64,000 nucleotides of DNA from Ancalomicrobiaceae bacterium S20 (GCA_040269895.1 CP158568.1:1240001-1304000), one strand, 5' to 3'. Positions 34,268 through 44,001 are shown, counted from the stretch's first letter. The notes: a model not told the origin generated them from the sequence alone. Numbers and translations: made by a program.

Positions 34268-34302
34268 ATGTTACCCATGATGCGATCTCCTTTAGTATGC
34301 TT

Positions 34303-34611
34303 TTATTTGCCAGGTATGAAGTACATTGATCCAACTTCGAGAAATATAAGTATTGAAATTAGGGTGCCGATTTTTGAAATTTTTCGGATTTCACGAAGGT
34401 CGTCTAAGATTTCATCTGGTATTTTTTTGAATTCTGTCTTTATGAGTATTAGGGGTGTTGCTGACGGGGATACATACAAATATTTCTCGACGTCTCTCCT
34501 CTTAAGGAGTCGCTGTGAAATGATGCGATTTCGCGCCATCGCTAGCCATAGGCCGGCGATGCTCAGGGCGATGAAAATAATAATCGTTATTTGAGCAAGA
34601 AATATATTCAT
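34303..34611 (-). CDS. Small two-TM membrane protein in an AT-rich patch
   Basis: 102 aa. There is an N-terminal TM segment (LAQITIIIFIALSIAGLWLA) and a C-terminal one (IGTLISILIFLEVGSMYFI), separated by a charged stretch (KYLYVSPSATPLILIKTEFKKIPDEILDDLREIRKI). The AT content and use of ATA/AAA codons contrast sharply with all neighbours, a sign of recent transfer. It is on the same strand as, and upstream of, the SLOG-4TM and TIR genes, and is flanked by the 140 bp direct repeats. I do not recognise the family. It could be a third component of the module or unrelated cargo. Confidence 0.55.
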   Translation of the reverse strand: MNIFLAQITIIIFIALSIAGLWLAMARNRIISQRLLKRRDVEKYLYVSPSATPLILIKTEFKKIPDEILDDLREIRKISKIGTLISILIFLEVGSMYFIPGK

Positions 34612-34660
34612 GGATATTGTCTCGCTGAAACGTAGTTTTAAGGTTTGGCGGAGGGCCGGA

Positions 34661-34795
34661 AAAGCCTGGGTTTTGCTCGCGGATGCGAGCGCGCCTTCCG
34701 GATTGGTTCACAGAGTTCCTGCCAGCGCTTGGTTTTTTGGGGGGCGTTTCGACTCTAGTATACTCACCCCAACAGAGTGTCAGCCAGACGACAGT
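34661..34795. repeat. Direct repeat copy 2 (about 135 bp), decayed small ORF
   Basis: Second copy of the segment at 34128-34267. Here the start side is intact (TTG at 34804 giving MGETVVWLTLCWGE on the minus strand), but the frame is broken in the middle, so the conserved KRWQELCEPIRKARSHP end lies in another frame. The repeats enclose the small membrane-protein gene. From 34796 to 34931 I see nothing recognisable before the IS21 end. Confidence 0.65.
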
Positions 34796-35088
34796 TTCAC
34801 CCAACCCCTGGAAATCCAGGGATGACGTAAAGGAAAGTCAGGCGGCTAGCGCCCCACCGGCTCTGGCGTGAGCGCCACGCCTTCCTTCGCCTTGCTGTCC
34901 TTCGACAAGGTCTGTCAATCGGCGAGCAATCTTGACCCCGGATCGGCGTCGAACTTTGACCCCCTGGTTTCGCGCAGTTGGGCGCTTCCGATCGAATGTC
35001 GAAGCTTCGCTGTGAGCATGTCGTCGGTGTCGTGACGGAGGGAGGGCGTAGCCCGACCGGAGGCACTATACCGACGACGGCGCCGATC

Positions 35089-35817
35089 TCAGGCCCGGTG
35101 TTTGAAGCGCCAGCTGTCGTTGCCGGTCTCGACGATGTCGCAGTGATGGGTGAGGCGGTCGAGCAGCGCCGTAGTCATCTTGGCGTCGCCGAACACCGAC
35201 GGCCATTCGCCGAAGGCGAGGTTGGTCGTGACCACGATCGAGGTGCGCTCGTAGAGCCGGCTGATCAGGTGGAACAGCAACTGACCGCCGGATTGGGCGA
35301 AGGGCAGGTAGCCCAACTCGTCGAGGACGACGAAGCCGAGGCGGCAGAGCCAGTCGGCCATTCGCCCCTGTCGGCCGGCACGGGTCTCGGCCTCGAGCTT
35401 GTTCACGAGGTCGACGACGTTGAAGTACCGCCCCCGCATGCCGGCTCGGATGCAGGCCCGTGCGATGGCGATGGCCAGGTGGGTCTTGCCCGTGCCGGTA
35501 CCGCCGATCAGCACGACGTTGCGCTGCTGGCCGATGAAGCCGCCGGCGGCGAGGTCTCTGACCAGGTTCTCGTTGATCGGCGTGCCGTCGAAGGCGAACT
35601 CGTCGATGTCCTTGGCGAGCGGCAGCTTGGCCACGCCCATCTGGTAACGGATGGAGCGGGCCTGCTTCTCGGCGATCTCGGCGGTGAGCATCGCCGCGAC
35701 GATGCGCTGTGGGTCGTGGTTGCGCTTCAGGGCCGCCGCTACGATCTCGTCGTAGGCCGCCTTCATGCCGAACAGCTTCAGCTCGGTCATCGTGCTCAGG
35801 ATCTTGGTGCGGTCCAT
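35089..35817 (-). CDS. istB: IS21-family helper ATPase IstB
   Basis: 242 aa AAA+ ATPase that assists IstA in target selection. Walker A is GGTGTGKTH (105-113) and Walker B is [11 protein letters not shown]. The sensor region is [18 protein letters not shown], and the end ([24 protein letters not shown]) is characteristic of IS21 helpers. The start codon overlaps the istA stop by one base, the usual translational coupling. No defect is visible. Confidence 0.93.
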   Translation of the reverse strand: MDRTKILSTMTELKLFGMKAAYDEIVAAALKRNHDPQRIVAAMLTAEIAEKQARSIRYQMGVAKLPLAKDIDEFAFDGTPINENLVRDLAAGGFIGQQRNVVLIGGTGTGKTHLAIAIARACIRAGMRGRYFNVVDLVNKLEAETRAGRQGRMADWLCRLGFVVLDELGYLPFAQSGGQLLFHLISRLYERTSIVVTTNLAFGEWPSVFGDAKMTTALLDRLTHHCDIVETGNDSWRFKHRA

Positions 35818-37316
35818 CAGCCGGCCCTCCGCAGGTCGTCGTACCGCGCGCAGTCGGCAATCGGCTCGAACCGCAGCTTCAACGCATCCGGGGTCAGGAT
35901 GCCGACCGGGATCGGCGCGGGCCGCCGTCGCGCCAGGATGTTCAGCACCACGTCGGCGGAGTGCACGCCTTCGCCGAGCGCCTCGGCGCAGGCCGCCTCG
36001 ACCGCACCCAGTCCGTCGTCGAGCACCGCGGCGAGGATCTCCACCATCTGCCGGTCGCCGTCGTTGGAGCCGGCGAGCTTGCGGCGCACCCGATCCATCG
36101 CGCCCGGCAGAACCCAGTCCTTGAACGGGGCGCCGTTGCGCAGGGCTCCCGGCTTGCGGGCGAGCACCGGCACGTAGTGCCAGGGATCGTAGATCGTCTC
36201 GCCGCGACCGAAGGAGCGAGGATGCTCGGCGACCACTCGGCCGTCCTGACGAACGACGATCCGATCGGCATAGGCCCGGATCTCCACCGGCCGGCCGACC
36301 GCGCTCGCCGATACGGAGTATTTGTTGTTGTCGAACCGCACGAGGCAGGTCTTCGATACCGACGCCGTCACCGCGTGGAACCCGTCGAAGGGGCCGCGAT
36401 ACGGCACCAGCGACGCCCGCTCGGCTTCGAACGCTTCCCATATCGTCCGGTCGGGGAACTCCGGGTTCCGATGCGCCTTGGCGTAGGCGATGCACCGGTC
36501 GAGCAGCAGGGTGTTCAACTCGTCGAAGGACCGAACCCGCAGGCGCGGGGTGAAGAACCGCTCGCGGACCAGCCCGACCTGGTTCTCGACCTGCCCCTTC
36601 TCCCAGCCCGAAGCCGGCGTGCAGGCGACCGGCTCGACGAGGTAATGCCCCGCCATCTGCAGGAAGCGCCGATTGTAGGCCCGCTCCTTGCCGACGAAGA
36701 TCGTCTCCACCGCGGTCTTCATGTTGTCGTAGATGCCGCGCGTGCAGGTGCCCCGGAAGAAGGCGAAGGCCCGGTCGTGGGCATCGAACACCATCTCCTG
36801 GCTCTCGCGCGGATAGGCACGGACGAACATCATTCGGCTGTGGCAGAGCCGGACGTGCGCCACCTTCACCGTCATCGGCAGGCCGTTCATCAGGACGACC
36901 TCGTGGCTCCAGTCGAACTGGTACGCCTCGCCCGGCGCGAAGGAGAGCGGCACGTAGGCGTCGACCTTCGCCGCCGACGTCTCCAACGCCCAGGCCCGCG
37001 CGTAGCGACGAACGGCGTCGTAGCCGCCTTCGTAACCCCGGCCGCGCAACTCCTCGAACAGTCGAACCAGCGTCAGCCGCTCACGCGCAGATGCTGCCGC
37101 GTTCGCCGCGAGCAGCCCGTCCAACTCGGTCTTCCACGGTCCGAGCTTCGGTAGCGGCTGGTTCCCGCGACTGTAGGAGAAGATCGTTTCACCGGAACGC
37201 AGCACCTTCCGGACCGTGTTCCGGGCAACATGCAGTTCGCGGGCGATCTCCTTGATCGAACGACCTCGAACGAAGAACTCGCGGCGTATCCGCGCAATCG
37301 TATCCACTGACTTCAT
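35817..37316 (-). CDS. istA: IS21-family transposase IstA
   Basis: 499 aa from the ATG at 37316 ([42 protein letters not shown], the N-terminal HTH). An alternative ATG lies 7 codons upstream. The DDE core is seen as [11 protein letters not shown] (first Asp), [15 protein letters not shown] (second Asp) and [19 protein letters not shown] (Glu). The beta-barrel Mu-C-like end follows ([34 protein letters not shown]). Length and motifs are complete, so it should encode an active transposase. Confidence 0.92.
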   Translation of the reverse strand: MKSVDTIARIRREFFVRGRSIKEIARELHVARNTVRKVLRSGETIFSYSRGNQPLPKLGPWKTELDGLLAANAAASARERLTLVRLFEELRGRGYEGGYDAVRRYARAWALETSAAKVDAYVPLSFAPGEAYQFDWSHEVVLMNGLPMTVKVAHVRLCHSRMMFVRAYPRESQEMVFDAHDRAFAFFRGTCTRGIYDNMKTAVETIFVGKERAYNRRFLQMAGHYLVEPVACTPASGWEKGQVENQVGLVRERFFTPRLRVRSFDELNTLLLDRCIAYAKAHRNPEFPDRTIWEAFEAERASLVPYRGPFDGFHAVTASVSKTCLVRFDNNKYSVSASAVGRPVEIRAYADRIVVRQDGRVVAEHPRSFGRGETIYDPWHYVPVLARKPGALRNGAPFKDWVLPGAMDRVRRKLAGSNDGDRQMVEILAAVLDDGLGAVEAACAEALGEGVHSADVVLNILARRRPAPIPVGILTPDALKLRFEPIADCARYDDLRRAG

Positions 37317-37507
37317 CCCCCGACCGCCGCCCTCCACGAAAGGAACGGCAGTCTGCTCGCGGTGGCGGTAAGGGGGTCAAAATTGGACGCCGATCACCCC
37401 TCGTAGGGGGTCAAAGTTCCACGCCGAAACACAAGCGTCAGCACGGTCGTCACCGCAAGGTTGCCGTCGGCCTCCTCTATCAGGATCACCGCGTTGCAAA
37501 TGATCAT

Positions 37508-37747
37508 GTCTACGGCGTCGAGCTGGTCGAAGACCGCGTGACGAAGAAGCCGGCGAAGCTCGCGGCCCTCTGGGTGCGCGAACGCATGAAGTCGCTCGGC
37601 GTCCTGCTCGCGTCGTCGGGCCCGTACGGCAACATCATCAAGATCAGACCGCCGCTGTGCCTGAGCATGGACGAGGCGAACGCCTGTCTCGCCGCGCTCG
37701 ACCGCTCCCTCGCCGAGGTTCCGGCAGACCGGCGGACGTCGGCTTGA
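37508..37747 (+). pseudogene. C-terminal fragment of a class III aminotransferase
   Basis: The frame VYGVELVEDRVTKKPAK, then MKSLGVLLASSGPYGNIIKIRPPLCLS and DRSLAEV, is the standard ending of PLP-dependent class III aminotransferases (GxELVxDRxTxxPA ... RMKxxGVLxxxxGPxxNxLKIRPPL). The other three quarters, including the PLP lysine, are absent. The fragment begins about 90 bp after the IS21 end, and the DNA on the other side of IS21 does not resume the gene. It is therefore a rearranged relic rather than a simple insertion knock-out. Confidence 0.7.
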
Positions 37748-38007
37748 GCGCAGGGCGATCCGACCGGTCGGGCCGGAGCCGGAGCCGGAGCCGGCGTTCT
37801 CGCACGTCCGTCCGAAACACCACCACCAACGCACTGCGCACCTCGCCTGACGCCGTCGGCGGGGCAGGGCGCCCCGCGCGTTCGCCAGACATGGACGCCC
37901 CATGAAGAACCACCACCCGTCGCTGCCTGCCACCGAGAGTTTCGTTGCTTTCCCGAGGGGCTCGCCCGCTCCACAGGGGGGTGTTCGGATAAATGGAACC
38001 CCGAGAC
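37748..38007. other. Intergenic stretch with a short GGAGCC tandem repeat
   Basis: Between the aminotransferase fragment and the nrdJ terminator there is no convincing gene. The only structure is three tandem GGAGCC hexamers around 37773-37791. Confidence 0.4.
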
Positions 38008-38034
38008 ATAAAAGGCCCGTCGGGTGACGGGCCT
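38008..38034 (-). terminator. Rho-independent terminator downstream of nrdJ
   Basis: On the minus strand AGGCCCGTC pairs with GACGGGCCT across a short loop (38013-38034) and is followed by TTTTATG. It is placed about 115 bp after the natural nrdJ stop and in the right orientation for that gene. Confidence 0.7.
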
Positions 38035-38147
38035 CTTGGCGATAACTCACTGTTTTTAAAGGGAAATGGGCACTCAAAACCGCCTTTTTGGCTGGAATTT
38101 GAGTGACTTTGGACGGAACTCAGGGGTCTTCAACACACCCTGCCGCC

Positions 38148-41100
38148 TCAGCTGCAGCCGCTCGTCGAGCCGCAGGTGTCACACTTCAGGCAGGTGCCGT
38201 TGCGCACCATCGTGAAGTTGCCGCATTCCTGGCAGTTCTCGCCCTCGTAGCCCTTCATGCGCGCTTCCGCGATCTTGGCGCCGACGTCCTGGACCGGGCG
38301 GGCTTCGGCCTTGCCGACCGTCGCCTGCGCGGCCTCGAAGCGCCGATCCGGCCTTCAGCGCGGTCGCGCCGAACACGGTGCCGAGCGTCGTCACCACGTT
38401 CGAAGCCGCGGTCGCGGTCGAGCCGCCGCGGTTGGCGGCGCCTTCGACCACCTTCAGGCGCTCGTGGACCCGGCCACGGACCAGGCCGCGGGAGACCACC
38501 GTCTCCGGGCCCGGACGCGGCGCGGTGTCGGCATCGCCGACCGTCGTGCCGAAGTCGTCCGGGTTGGTGTGGGCGAGGTCGTGGCGGCCGAGATAGCTGA
38601 CCGCCAGTTCGCGGAAGATGTAGTCGAGGATCGAGGTGGCGTTCTTGATCGCCTCGTTGCCGATCACCATGCCCGCTGGCTCGAACTTCGTGAACACGAA
38701 GGCGTCGACGAACTCCTCGAGCGGCACGCCATATTGCAGGCCGACCGAGACCGCGATCGAGAATGAGTCCATCAGCGCGCGGAAGGCCGAGCCTTCCTTG
38801 TGCATGTCGATGAAGATCTCGCCGATGCGGCCGTCGTCGTATTCGCCGGTGCGCAGGTAGACCTTGTGGCCGCCGACGACCGCCTTCTGGGTGTAGCCCT
38901 TGCGGCGGTTCGGCATCTTCTCGCGCTGGCGGACATGCCGCTCGATGATGCGCTCGACGATGCGCTCGGCCGCCACGCTGGCGCGCGACTGAGCCGGCTG
39001 GCTCGCGCGCATGGCCTCGATCGCGTCCTCCGCCTCGTCCTCATCATCGGCGATGAGCTGGCTGTTCAGCGGCTGCGACAGTTTCGAACCGTCGCGGTAG
39101 AGCGCGTTCGCCTTGAGCGCCAGACGCCAGGACAGCATGTAGGCGTTCTTGGCGTCCTCGACCGAGGCGTCGTTCGGCATGTTGATGGTCTTGGAGATCG
39201 CGCCCGAGATGAACGGCTGCGCCGCCGCCATCATGCGGATGTGGCTCTCCACCGACAGGAAGCGCTTGCCGGTACGGCCGCACGGATTGGCGCAGTCGAA
39301 CACGGCGAGGTGTTCGGCCTTGAGGTGCGGGGCGCCCTCGACCGTCATCGCGCCGCAGACGTGGATGTTGGCGGCCTCGATCTCGGCCTTCGAGTAGCCG
39401 AGCGCGGTCAGCATGTCGAAGGACGGGCTGTCGAGGTCCTCGGCGGAGAAGCCGAGCACGGTCTTGCAGAAGTCCTCGCCGAGCGTCCACTTGTTGAAGG
39501 CGAACTTGATGTCGAACGCCGACTTCAGGCCGGCCGCGACCTTGGCCAGGGCCTCGTCGGTGAAGCCGCGCGCCTTCAGCGTGGTCGGGTTGACGCCCGG
39601 CGCCTGGGCGAGCGAGCCGTGGCCGACCGCATAGGCTTCCACTTCGGCGATCTCGCTCTCGCGATAGCCGAGCGTACGCAGGGCCTGCGGCACCGACTGG
39701 TTGATGATCTTGAAGTAGCCGCCGCCGGCGAGCTTCTTGAACTTCACGAGCGCGAAGTCGGGCTCGATGCCGGTGGTGTCGCAGTCCATGACGAGGCCGA
39801 TCGTGCCGGTCGGCGCGATCACGGTGGTCTGGGCGTTGCGGTAGCCGAACTTCTCGCCGAGCGTCAGGGCCTCGTCCCAGGCCCGGGTCGCCGCCGCGAT
39901 CAGCCGCTGGTCCGGGCAGGAGGCATGGTCGAGCGGCACGGGCAGGGTTGCGAGCTTCTCGTAGCCGTCGAGGTTGCCATGGGCGGCGCGGCGGTGATTG
40001 CGGATCACGCGCAGCATGTCGCCGGCGTTTTCGGTGTAGCCGGGGAAGGGCCCGAGCTCCTTGGCCATCTCGGCCGAGGTCTTGTAGGCGACGCCGGTCA
40101 TGATCGCGGTCAGTGCGCCGCAGATCGCGCGGCCTTCCGGGCTGTCGTAGGCGATGCCGGACGACATCAGGAGGCCGCCGATGTTGGCGTAGCCGAGGCC
40201 GAGCGTGCGGAACTTGTAGGAGAGTTCGGCGATCGCGCGGCTCGGGAACTGCGCCATCAGCACCGAAACCTCGAGCACGACGGTCCAGAACCGGCAGGTG
40301 TGCTCGTAGGCTTCAATGTCGAACGAGCCGTCTTCCTTGCGGTAGGGCAGCAGGTTCACCGAGGCGAGATTGCACGCCGTATCGTCGAGGAACATGTACT
40401 CCGAGCACGGATTCGAGGCGCGGATCTCGCCGGAAGCCGGGCAGGTGTGCCAGTCGTTGATCGTGGTGTGGAACTGGATGCCCGGATCGGCCGAGGCCCA
40501 GGCGGCGTGGCCGATGGTCTCCCACAGTTCGCGGGCGCGCAGGGTCTTCTTGATCTTGCCGTCGGTGCGGCGGATCAGATCCCACTTGCCGTCGGTCTCG
40601 ACCGCGCGCAGGAACTCGTCGGTGACGCGCACCGAGTTGTTCGAGTTCTGGCCGGAGACCGTCAGGTAGGCCTCCGAGTCCCAATCGGTGTCGTAGACCG
40701 GGAACTCTATGTCCGTGTAGCCCTGCTTGGCGAACTGTATCACGCGCTTGATGTAGTTCTCCGGCACGGCGTTCTTCTTCGCCGCGCGGATCTCGCGCTT
40801 CAGGGCGGTGTTCTTCGCCGGGTCGAAGCAATCCTCGCCCGAGGCCTCGCAGTTCACGCAGGCCTTCATGATCGCGGAGAGGTGCTTGGAGCAGATCTTC
40901 GAGCCGGTGACGAGCGCGGCGACCTTCTGCTCTTCCTTGACCTTCCAGTTGATGTAGGCCTCGATGTCGGGATGGTCGATGTCGACCACGACCATCTTGG
41001 CGGCGCGGCGGGTCGTGCCGCCCGACTTGATGGCGCCCGCGGCGCGGTCGCCGATCTTCAGGAAGCTCATCAGGCCCGAGGAGCGGCCGCCACCGCCGAG

Positions 41101-41832
41101 GCGCTCGCCGTCGCCGCGCAGCCGGGAGAAGTTCGAGCCGGTGCCGGAGCCGTATTTGAACAGGCGCGCCTCACGGACCCACAGGTCCATGATGCCGTTC
41201 TCGTTGACGAGGTCGTCGTCGACCGACTGGATGAAGCAGGCGTGCGGCTGGGGGTGCTCGTAGGCGCTCTCGGAGCGGGTGAGGGCGCCGGTGCGGTAGT
41301 CGACGTAGAAGTGGCCCTGGCTCGGGCCGTCGATGCCGTAGGCCCAATGCAGGCCGGTGTTGAACCACTGCGGGCTGTTCGGCGCGACCAGCTGCTTGGC
41401 CAGCATGTAGCGCAGCTCGTCATAGAAGGTGCGGGCGTCTTCTTCCTGGTCGAAGTAGCCGCCCTTCCAGCCCCAGTAGGTCCAGGTGCCGGCGAGACGG
41501 TCGAACACCTGGCGCGCGTCGGTCTCCGAGCCGTAGCGCTCGGTTTCGGGCAGCTTCGCGAGCGCCTTCTCGTCCGGCACGGAGCGCCACAGCCAGGAGG
41601 GGACGGTCTCCTCCTCGACGCGCTTCAGCTTCGCCGGTACGCCCGCCTTGCGGAAGTACTTCTGGGCGAGGATGTCGGCCGCGACCTGGCTGAACTGGTT
41701 CGGCACCTCGATGCCGTCCAGCTTGAACACGATCGAGCCGTCCGGATTGCGGATCTCGCTCGTCGTGGTCCGGAATTCGATGGCCGCGTACGGCGAACGT
41801 CCCGCCGTCGTGAAGCGCCGCTCCATGCGCAT
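38148..41832 (-). CDS. nrdJ: Vitamin B12-dependent (class II) ribonucleoside-diphosphate reductase, with a frameshift near its C-terminus
   Basis: About 1228 aa if corrected. It reduces ribonucleotides using adenosylcobalamin, so deoxynucleotides can be made with or without oxygen. Recognisable elements are [56 protein letters not shown] (active-site Cys/Glu loop) and [21 protein letters not shown]. At about 38340-38345 the frame shifts (a 2-base loss or 1-base gain in a GCGC run), so the sequence as given stops at 38179 with a nonsense tail. The alternative frame continues [18 protein letters not shown] and ends in the Cys-rich tail [28 protein letters not shown] and stop at 38148. That tail re-reduces the active site, so a real loss would be serious. 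NrdR-like boxes lie upstream. Confidence 0.92.
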
Positions 41833-41941
41833 GATATTCGACCCCCAAAGTCGATCGGGCCGCTATCCGCGGATGCCCGATCCTATCACGATTTGCCCGA
41901 ACTCGTTCCACGCCTGCCTGTCGCCGATTCCGGGGTTGCTC

Positions 41942-41988
41942 CCCAGATATCTTGTGTCGGCTGACCGAGGCAATACCAGATATAGTGT
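41942..41988 (-). promoter_or_regulatory. Pair of NrdR-type boxes upstream of nrdJ
   Basis: Read toward nrdJ, ACACTATATCTGGTAT (41988-41973) and ACACAAGATATCTGGG (41957-41942) both resemble the 16 bp NrdR consensus acaCwAtATaTwGtgt. Their centres are 31 bp apart, three helical turns, the spacing typical of NrdR box pairs. They lie 110-156 bp before the start. NrdR represses ribonucleotide reductase genes when dATP/ATP are plentiful. Confidence 0.65.
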
Positions 41989-42534
41989 TACTCACTCCTT
42001 AATGCACGAGGCCGGAAAGAGTTCCGGTCCGCGCCCGCAGGCGGTCCGAACGGCGCGCGTCGAGAGGCCCGTGCGGCCCTTCTCGGGACGCCGGGTCACT
42101 GGAAACACTCGATTTTCGGCTTGAACTCCGCCTCGGGAACACCCGGGCGACGCGAGCTGTCTGCGTGATGAAGAAAGGCTAGTCCGAGTCAGCGAACGGC
42201 GTCAAGGACTAGCGGGCGACCCTCGTATTGCCGGCTACATATTGTTATCCACGCCGTCCGAGGTGTGTGGAAAACGGGGACGGCGGACGGCGGTCCGGTC
42301 GATCACGGACGCAGGTCGCGCCGGAACGCGCGTCGGAACGTGCGTCGGGGCGCGGATTTCCGCCGGGAAGCACCGATCCGGACAATACGCATCGAAATTC
42401 CTGTCGATTTGAAGCATCCGGCGCAACCGGCCGTTCAGCCCGGTGTGGCAGTCTCTGAAGCGGTCCGGAAACGGCCCGGCGGCGCGGCAAATCCGCGGCG
42501 CGACGGGCGCGCTCGCGGGCTCCGGAGCCGGTTC
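41989..42534. other. Intergenic region between nrdJ and the response regulator
   Basis: No gene is convincing here. Small structures are a CCGGAA-N4-TTCCGG dyad at 42012-42027 and TTATCCACG at 42245-42253, which differs by one base from a DnaA box. The remainder is GC-rich without clear coding. Confidence 0.35.
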
Positions 42535-42576
42535 GGGGCGCTCCGGGCGGGGCGTTCCGGGCGGGGCGCTCCGGGC
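42535..42576. repeat. Three tandem 14 bp repeats GGGGCG(C/T)TCCGGGC
   Basis: Exact head-to-tail units at 42535, 42549 and 42563, with one C/T difference in the middle unit and a degenerate fourth. They end 37 bp before the response-regulator start, inside its presumed leader. Confidence 0.7.
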
Positions 42577-42613
42577 GGGGCCTGGGCGGCCCTGCAACGG
42601 GAGAGGGTGAGAC

Positions 42614-43483
42614 ATGCGGCATCATCGTGCGTTCGGCGTGCCGATCGACCAGCTCGACGTCGTCGTGGTCGATGATTCGAAGCCGATGCAGACGATCTTC
42701 CGGACAATCCTGCATGCGATTCGGGTCGGGCGCGTGCGCGTGTTCGACAATGCCGAGGCCGCCCTGCAGTCGATGATCCTGGAGCCGCCGCATCTGCTGA
42801 TCACCGACTGGAACATGAAGCCGACCGACGGGCTGGGTCTCATTCGCATGATGCGCGACGTCCGCAGCGGTCCGGTCGCGACCGTGCCGGCGATCCTGGT
42901 CACGGCGCATGCGACGCGCCAGCTGATCGAGGCGGGCGTGCGCGAGGGCACGCATTACATCGTGGCCAAGCCGGTATCGCCGCAGACGATCCAGAAGCGC
43001 ATCGAGGCGGTGGTCAACGACCAGCGCCGATTCGTTTCCGACGAGGCCGCCGGCGTGTTCCGGCTCGAGGGCCACGATCAGCAGCTCGCGGCACAGCGCG
43101 ATCGCTGGGCCAAGATCACCGGTCTGACGGTCCAGCAGTCCGCGACGCGGACCGAATCGGGCCAGATGTTCGCCGACGTGCCGGATCTCCACGAGGAAGG
43201 CAGCTTCCGTCGCCCGAAGGTTCGCGTGGTGACCGCCGCGGAGGCGGCCGCCAGCAACGAGCACGCCGCCCATATGGCAAAGGTCATCGCCGACGCGCGT
43301 GCCAAGGGCAAAGCCAAGCGGCCGGCGCCGAAGCCGGGCGCGGACATGACCGAAGTCGCGTCGAAACCGGCGGCGCCGCCGGAGCCGACCAGGGCCATCG
43401 TCGAACGGCTCGGCGGCTTCGCCGAAACCAAGCCGCGCCGGCCGCGCGCATCGACTGGACAGAGCCCGGTTCCGGCGTCATAA
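42614..43483 (+). CDS. Response regulator with CheY-like receiver domain and unstructured C-terminal tail
   Basis: 289 aa. The receiver occupies residues 14-135: acidic pair DD (20-21), phospho-acceptor D65 in LLITDWNMKPTDG, conserved T in ILVTAHAT, and K in IVAKPVSP. There is no DNA-binding or enzymatic output domain. The second half is charged and Ala/Pro/Lys-rich (AKGKAKRPAPKPGAD, PRRPRASTGQ), so output would be through protein contacts. Such single-receiver proteins with disordered tails are common in alphaproteobacteria. No histidine kinase gene is next to it. RBS GAGAGGG precedes the ATG. Confidence 0.85.
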   Translation: MRHHRAFGVPIDQLDVVVVDDSKPMQTIFRTILHAIRVGRVRVFDNAEAALQSMILEPPHLLITDWNMKPTDGLGLIRMMRDVRSGPVATVPAILVTAHATRQLIEAGVREGTHYIVAKPVSPQTIQKRIEAVVNDQRRFVSDEAAGVFRLEGHDQQLAAQRDRWAKITGLTVQQSATRTESGQMFADVPDLHEEGSFRRPKVRVVTAAEAAASNEHAAHMAKVIADARAKGKAKRPAPKPGADMTEVASKPAAPPEPTRAIVERLGGFAETKPRRPRASTGQSPVPAS

Positions 43484-43565
43484 CCACCGCCGAGCACAGC
43501 GACGCGCGCGGGCCACCGGGCTCTGCGCCGCCGGTCTCGCGGGCTGCCGAGCGGAGTGGGTTCGC

Positions 43566-43973
43566 ATGAAGGAATTCCTGCTGCAGTTGTTCACCTGGTG
43601 GAACGGCCAGACCATGGGCACCCGGTTCCACACCTGGCGCCATGGCGAGAAGGTCGGCACCGACGCGTTCGGCAACACCTATTATCGGACCCGCGGCGGC
43701 GCGATCGATCCGGTGCTCGGCTTCGAGCGCCGCTGGGTGATCTATAATGGCGAGGCCGAGGCTTCGAAGATCCCGCCCGGCTGGTACGGCTGGATGCACC
43801 ACAAGCTCGATGTCGTGCCGGACGACGAGAATTTCGTCGCGCGCCCCTGGATGAAGCCGCATCGGCCCAACCAGACCGGCACCGCCGGTGCCTATCGGCC
43901 GAAGGGCTCGATCCTGTCGACCGGCGAGCGCCCGCACGCGACCGGCGACTACCGGGCCTGGCAGCCGGACTGA
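43566..43973 (+). CDS. NADH:ubiquinone oxidoreductase accessory subunit, NDUFA12 family
   Basis: 135 aa. The sequence WWNGQTMGTRFHTWRHGEKVGTDAFGNTYYRTRGG, then RRWVIYNGEAEASKIPPGWYGWMHHKLD, is diagnostic of the NDUFA12/B17.2 family. In alphaproteobacteria and mitochondria this protein is a peripheral matrix/cytoplasmic-arm subunit of complex I. As usual in this group, it is encoded away from the nuo operon and near DUF2155, aat and the accBC genes. A strong terminator hairpin follows. Confidence 0.93.
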   Translation: MKEFLLQLFTWWNGQTMGTRFHTWRHGEKVGTDAFGNTYYRTRGGAIDPVLGFERRWVIYNGEAEASKIPPGWYGWMHHKLDVVPDDENFVARPWMKPHRPNQTGTAGAYRPKGSILSTGERPHATGDYRAWQPD

Positions 43974-44001
43974 TCGGACGCAAATCCGGTTTCATCAACG
44001 A

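Larger units (their letters stand above)
34932..37420. mobile_element. IS21-family insertion sequence
   Basis: It carries istA and istB on the minus strand. The ends hold inverted TTTGACCCCC-type repeats separated by GATCGGCGTC. On the left are TTGACCCC at 34932 and TTTGACCCCC at 34955. On the right the complementary forms are at 37372-37381 and 37406-37415. The right end has about 10 extra bases (TACGAGGGGT) between the two repeats that the left end lacks, so the left tip is shortened. Both genes look intact, so the element may still be partly functional. Confidence 0.85.

Noticed and set aside
34680-34730. tRNA-like T-arm (GGTTCACAG) in the direct repeats
   Set aside because: No acceptor stem, anticodon arm or CCA can be folded around it; the same bases form a decayed coding frame.
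38800-41964. Plus-strand open frame of about 1050 codons opposite nrdJ
   Set aside because: Antisense shadow: low-complexity Arg/Gly/Val composition, no ribosome site or domain, while nrdJ itself is unmistakable.
42245-42253. DnaA box-like TTATCCACG and a possible replication origin near nrdJ
   Set aside because: A single near-match, no cluster of boxes, no AT-rich unwinding element and no dnaA/dnaN neighbours.
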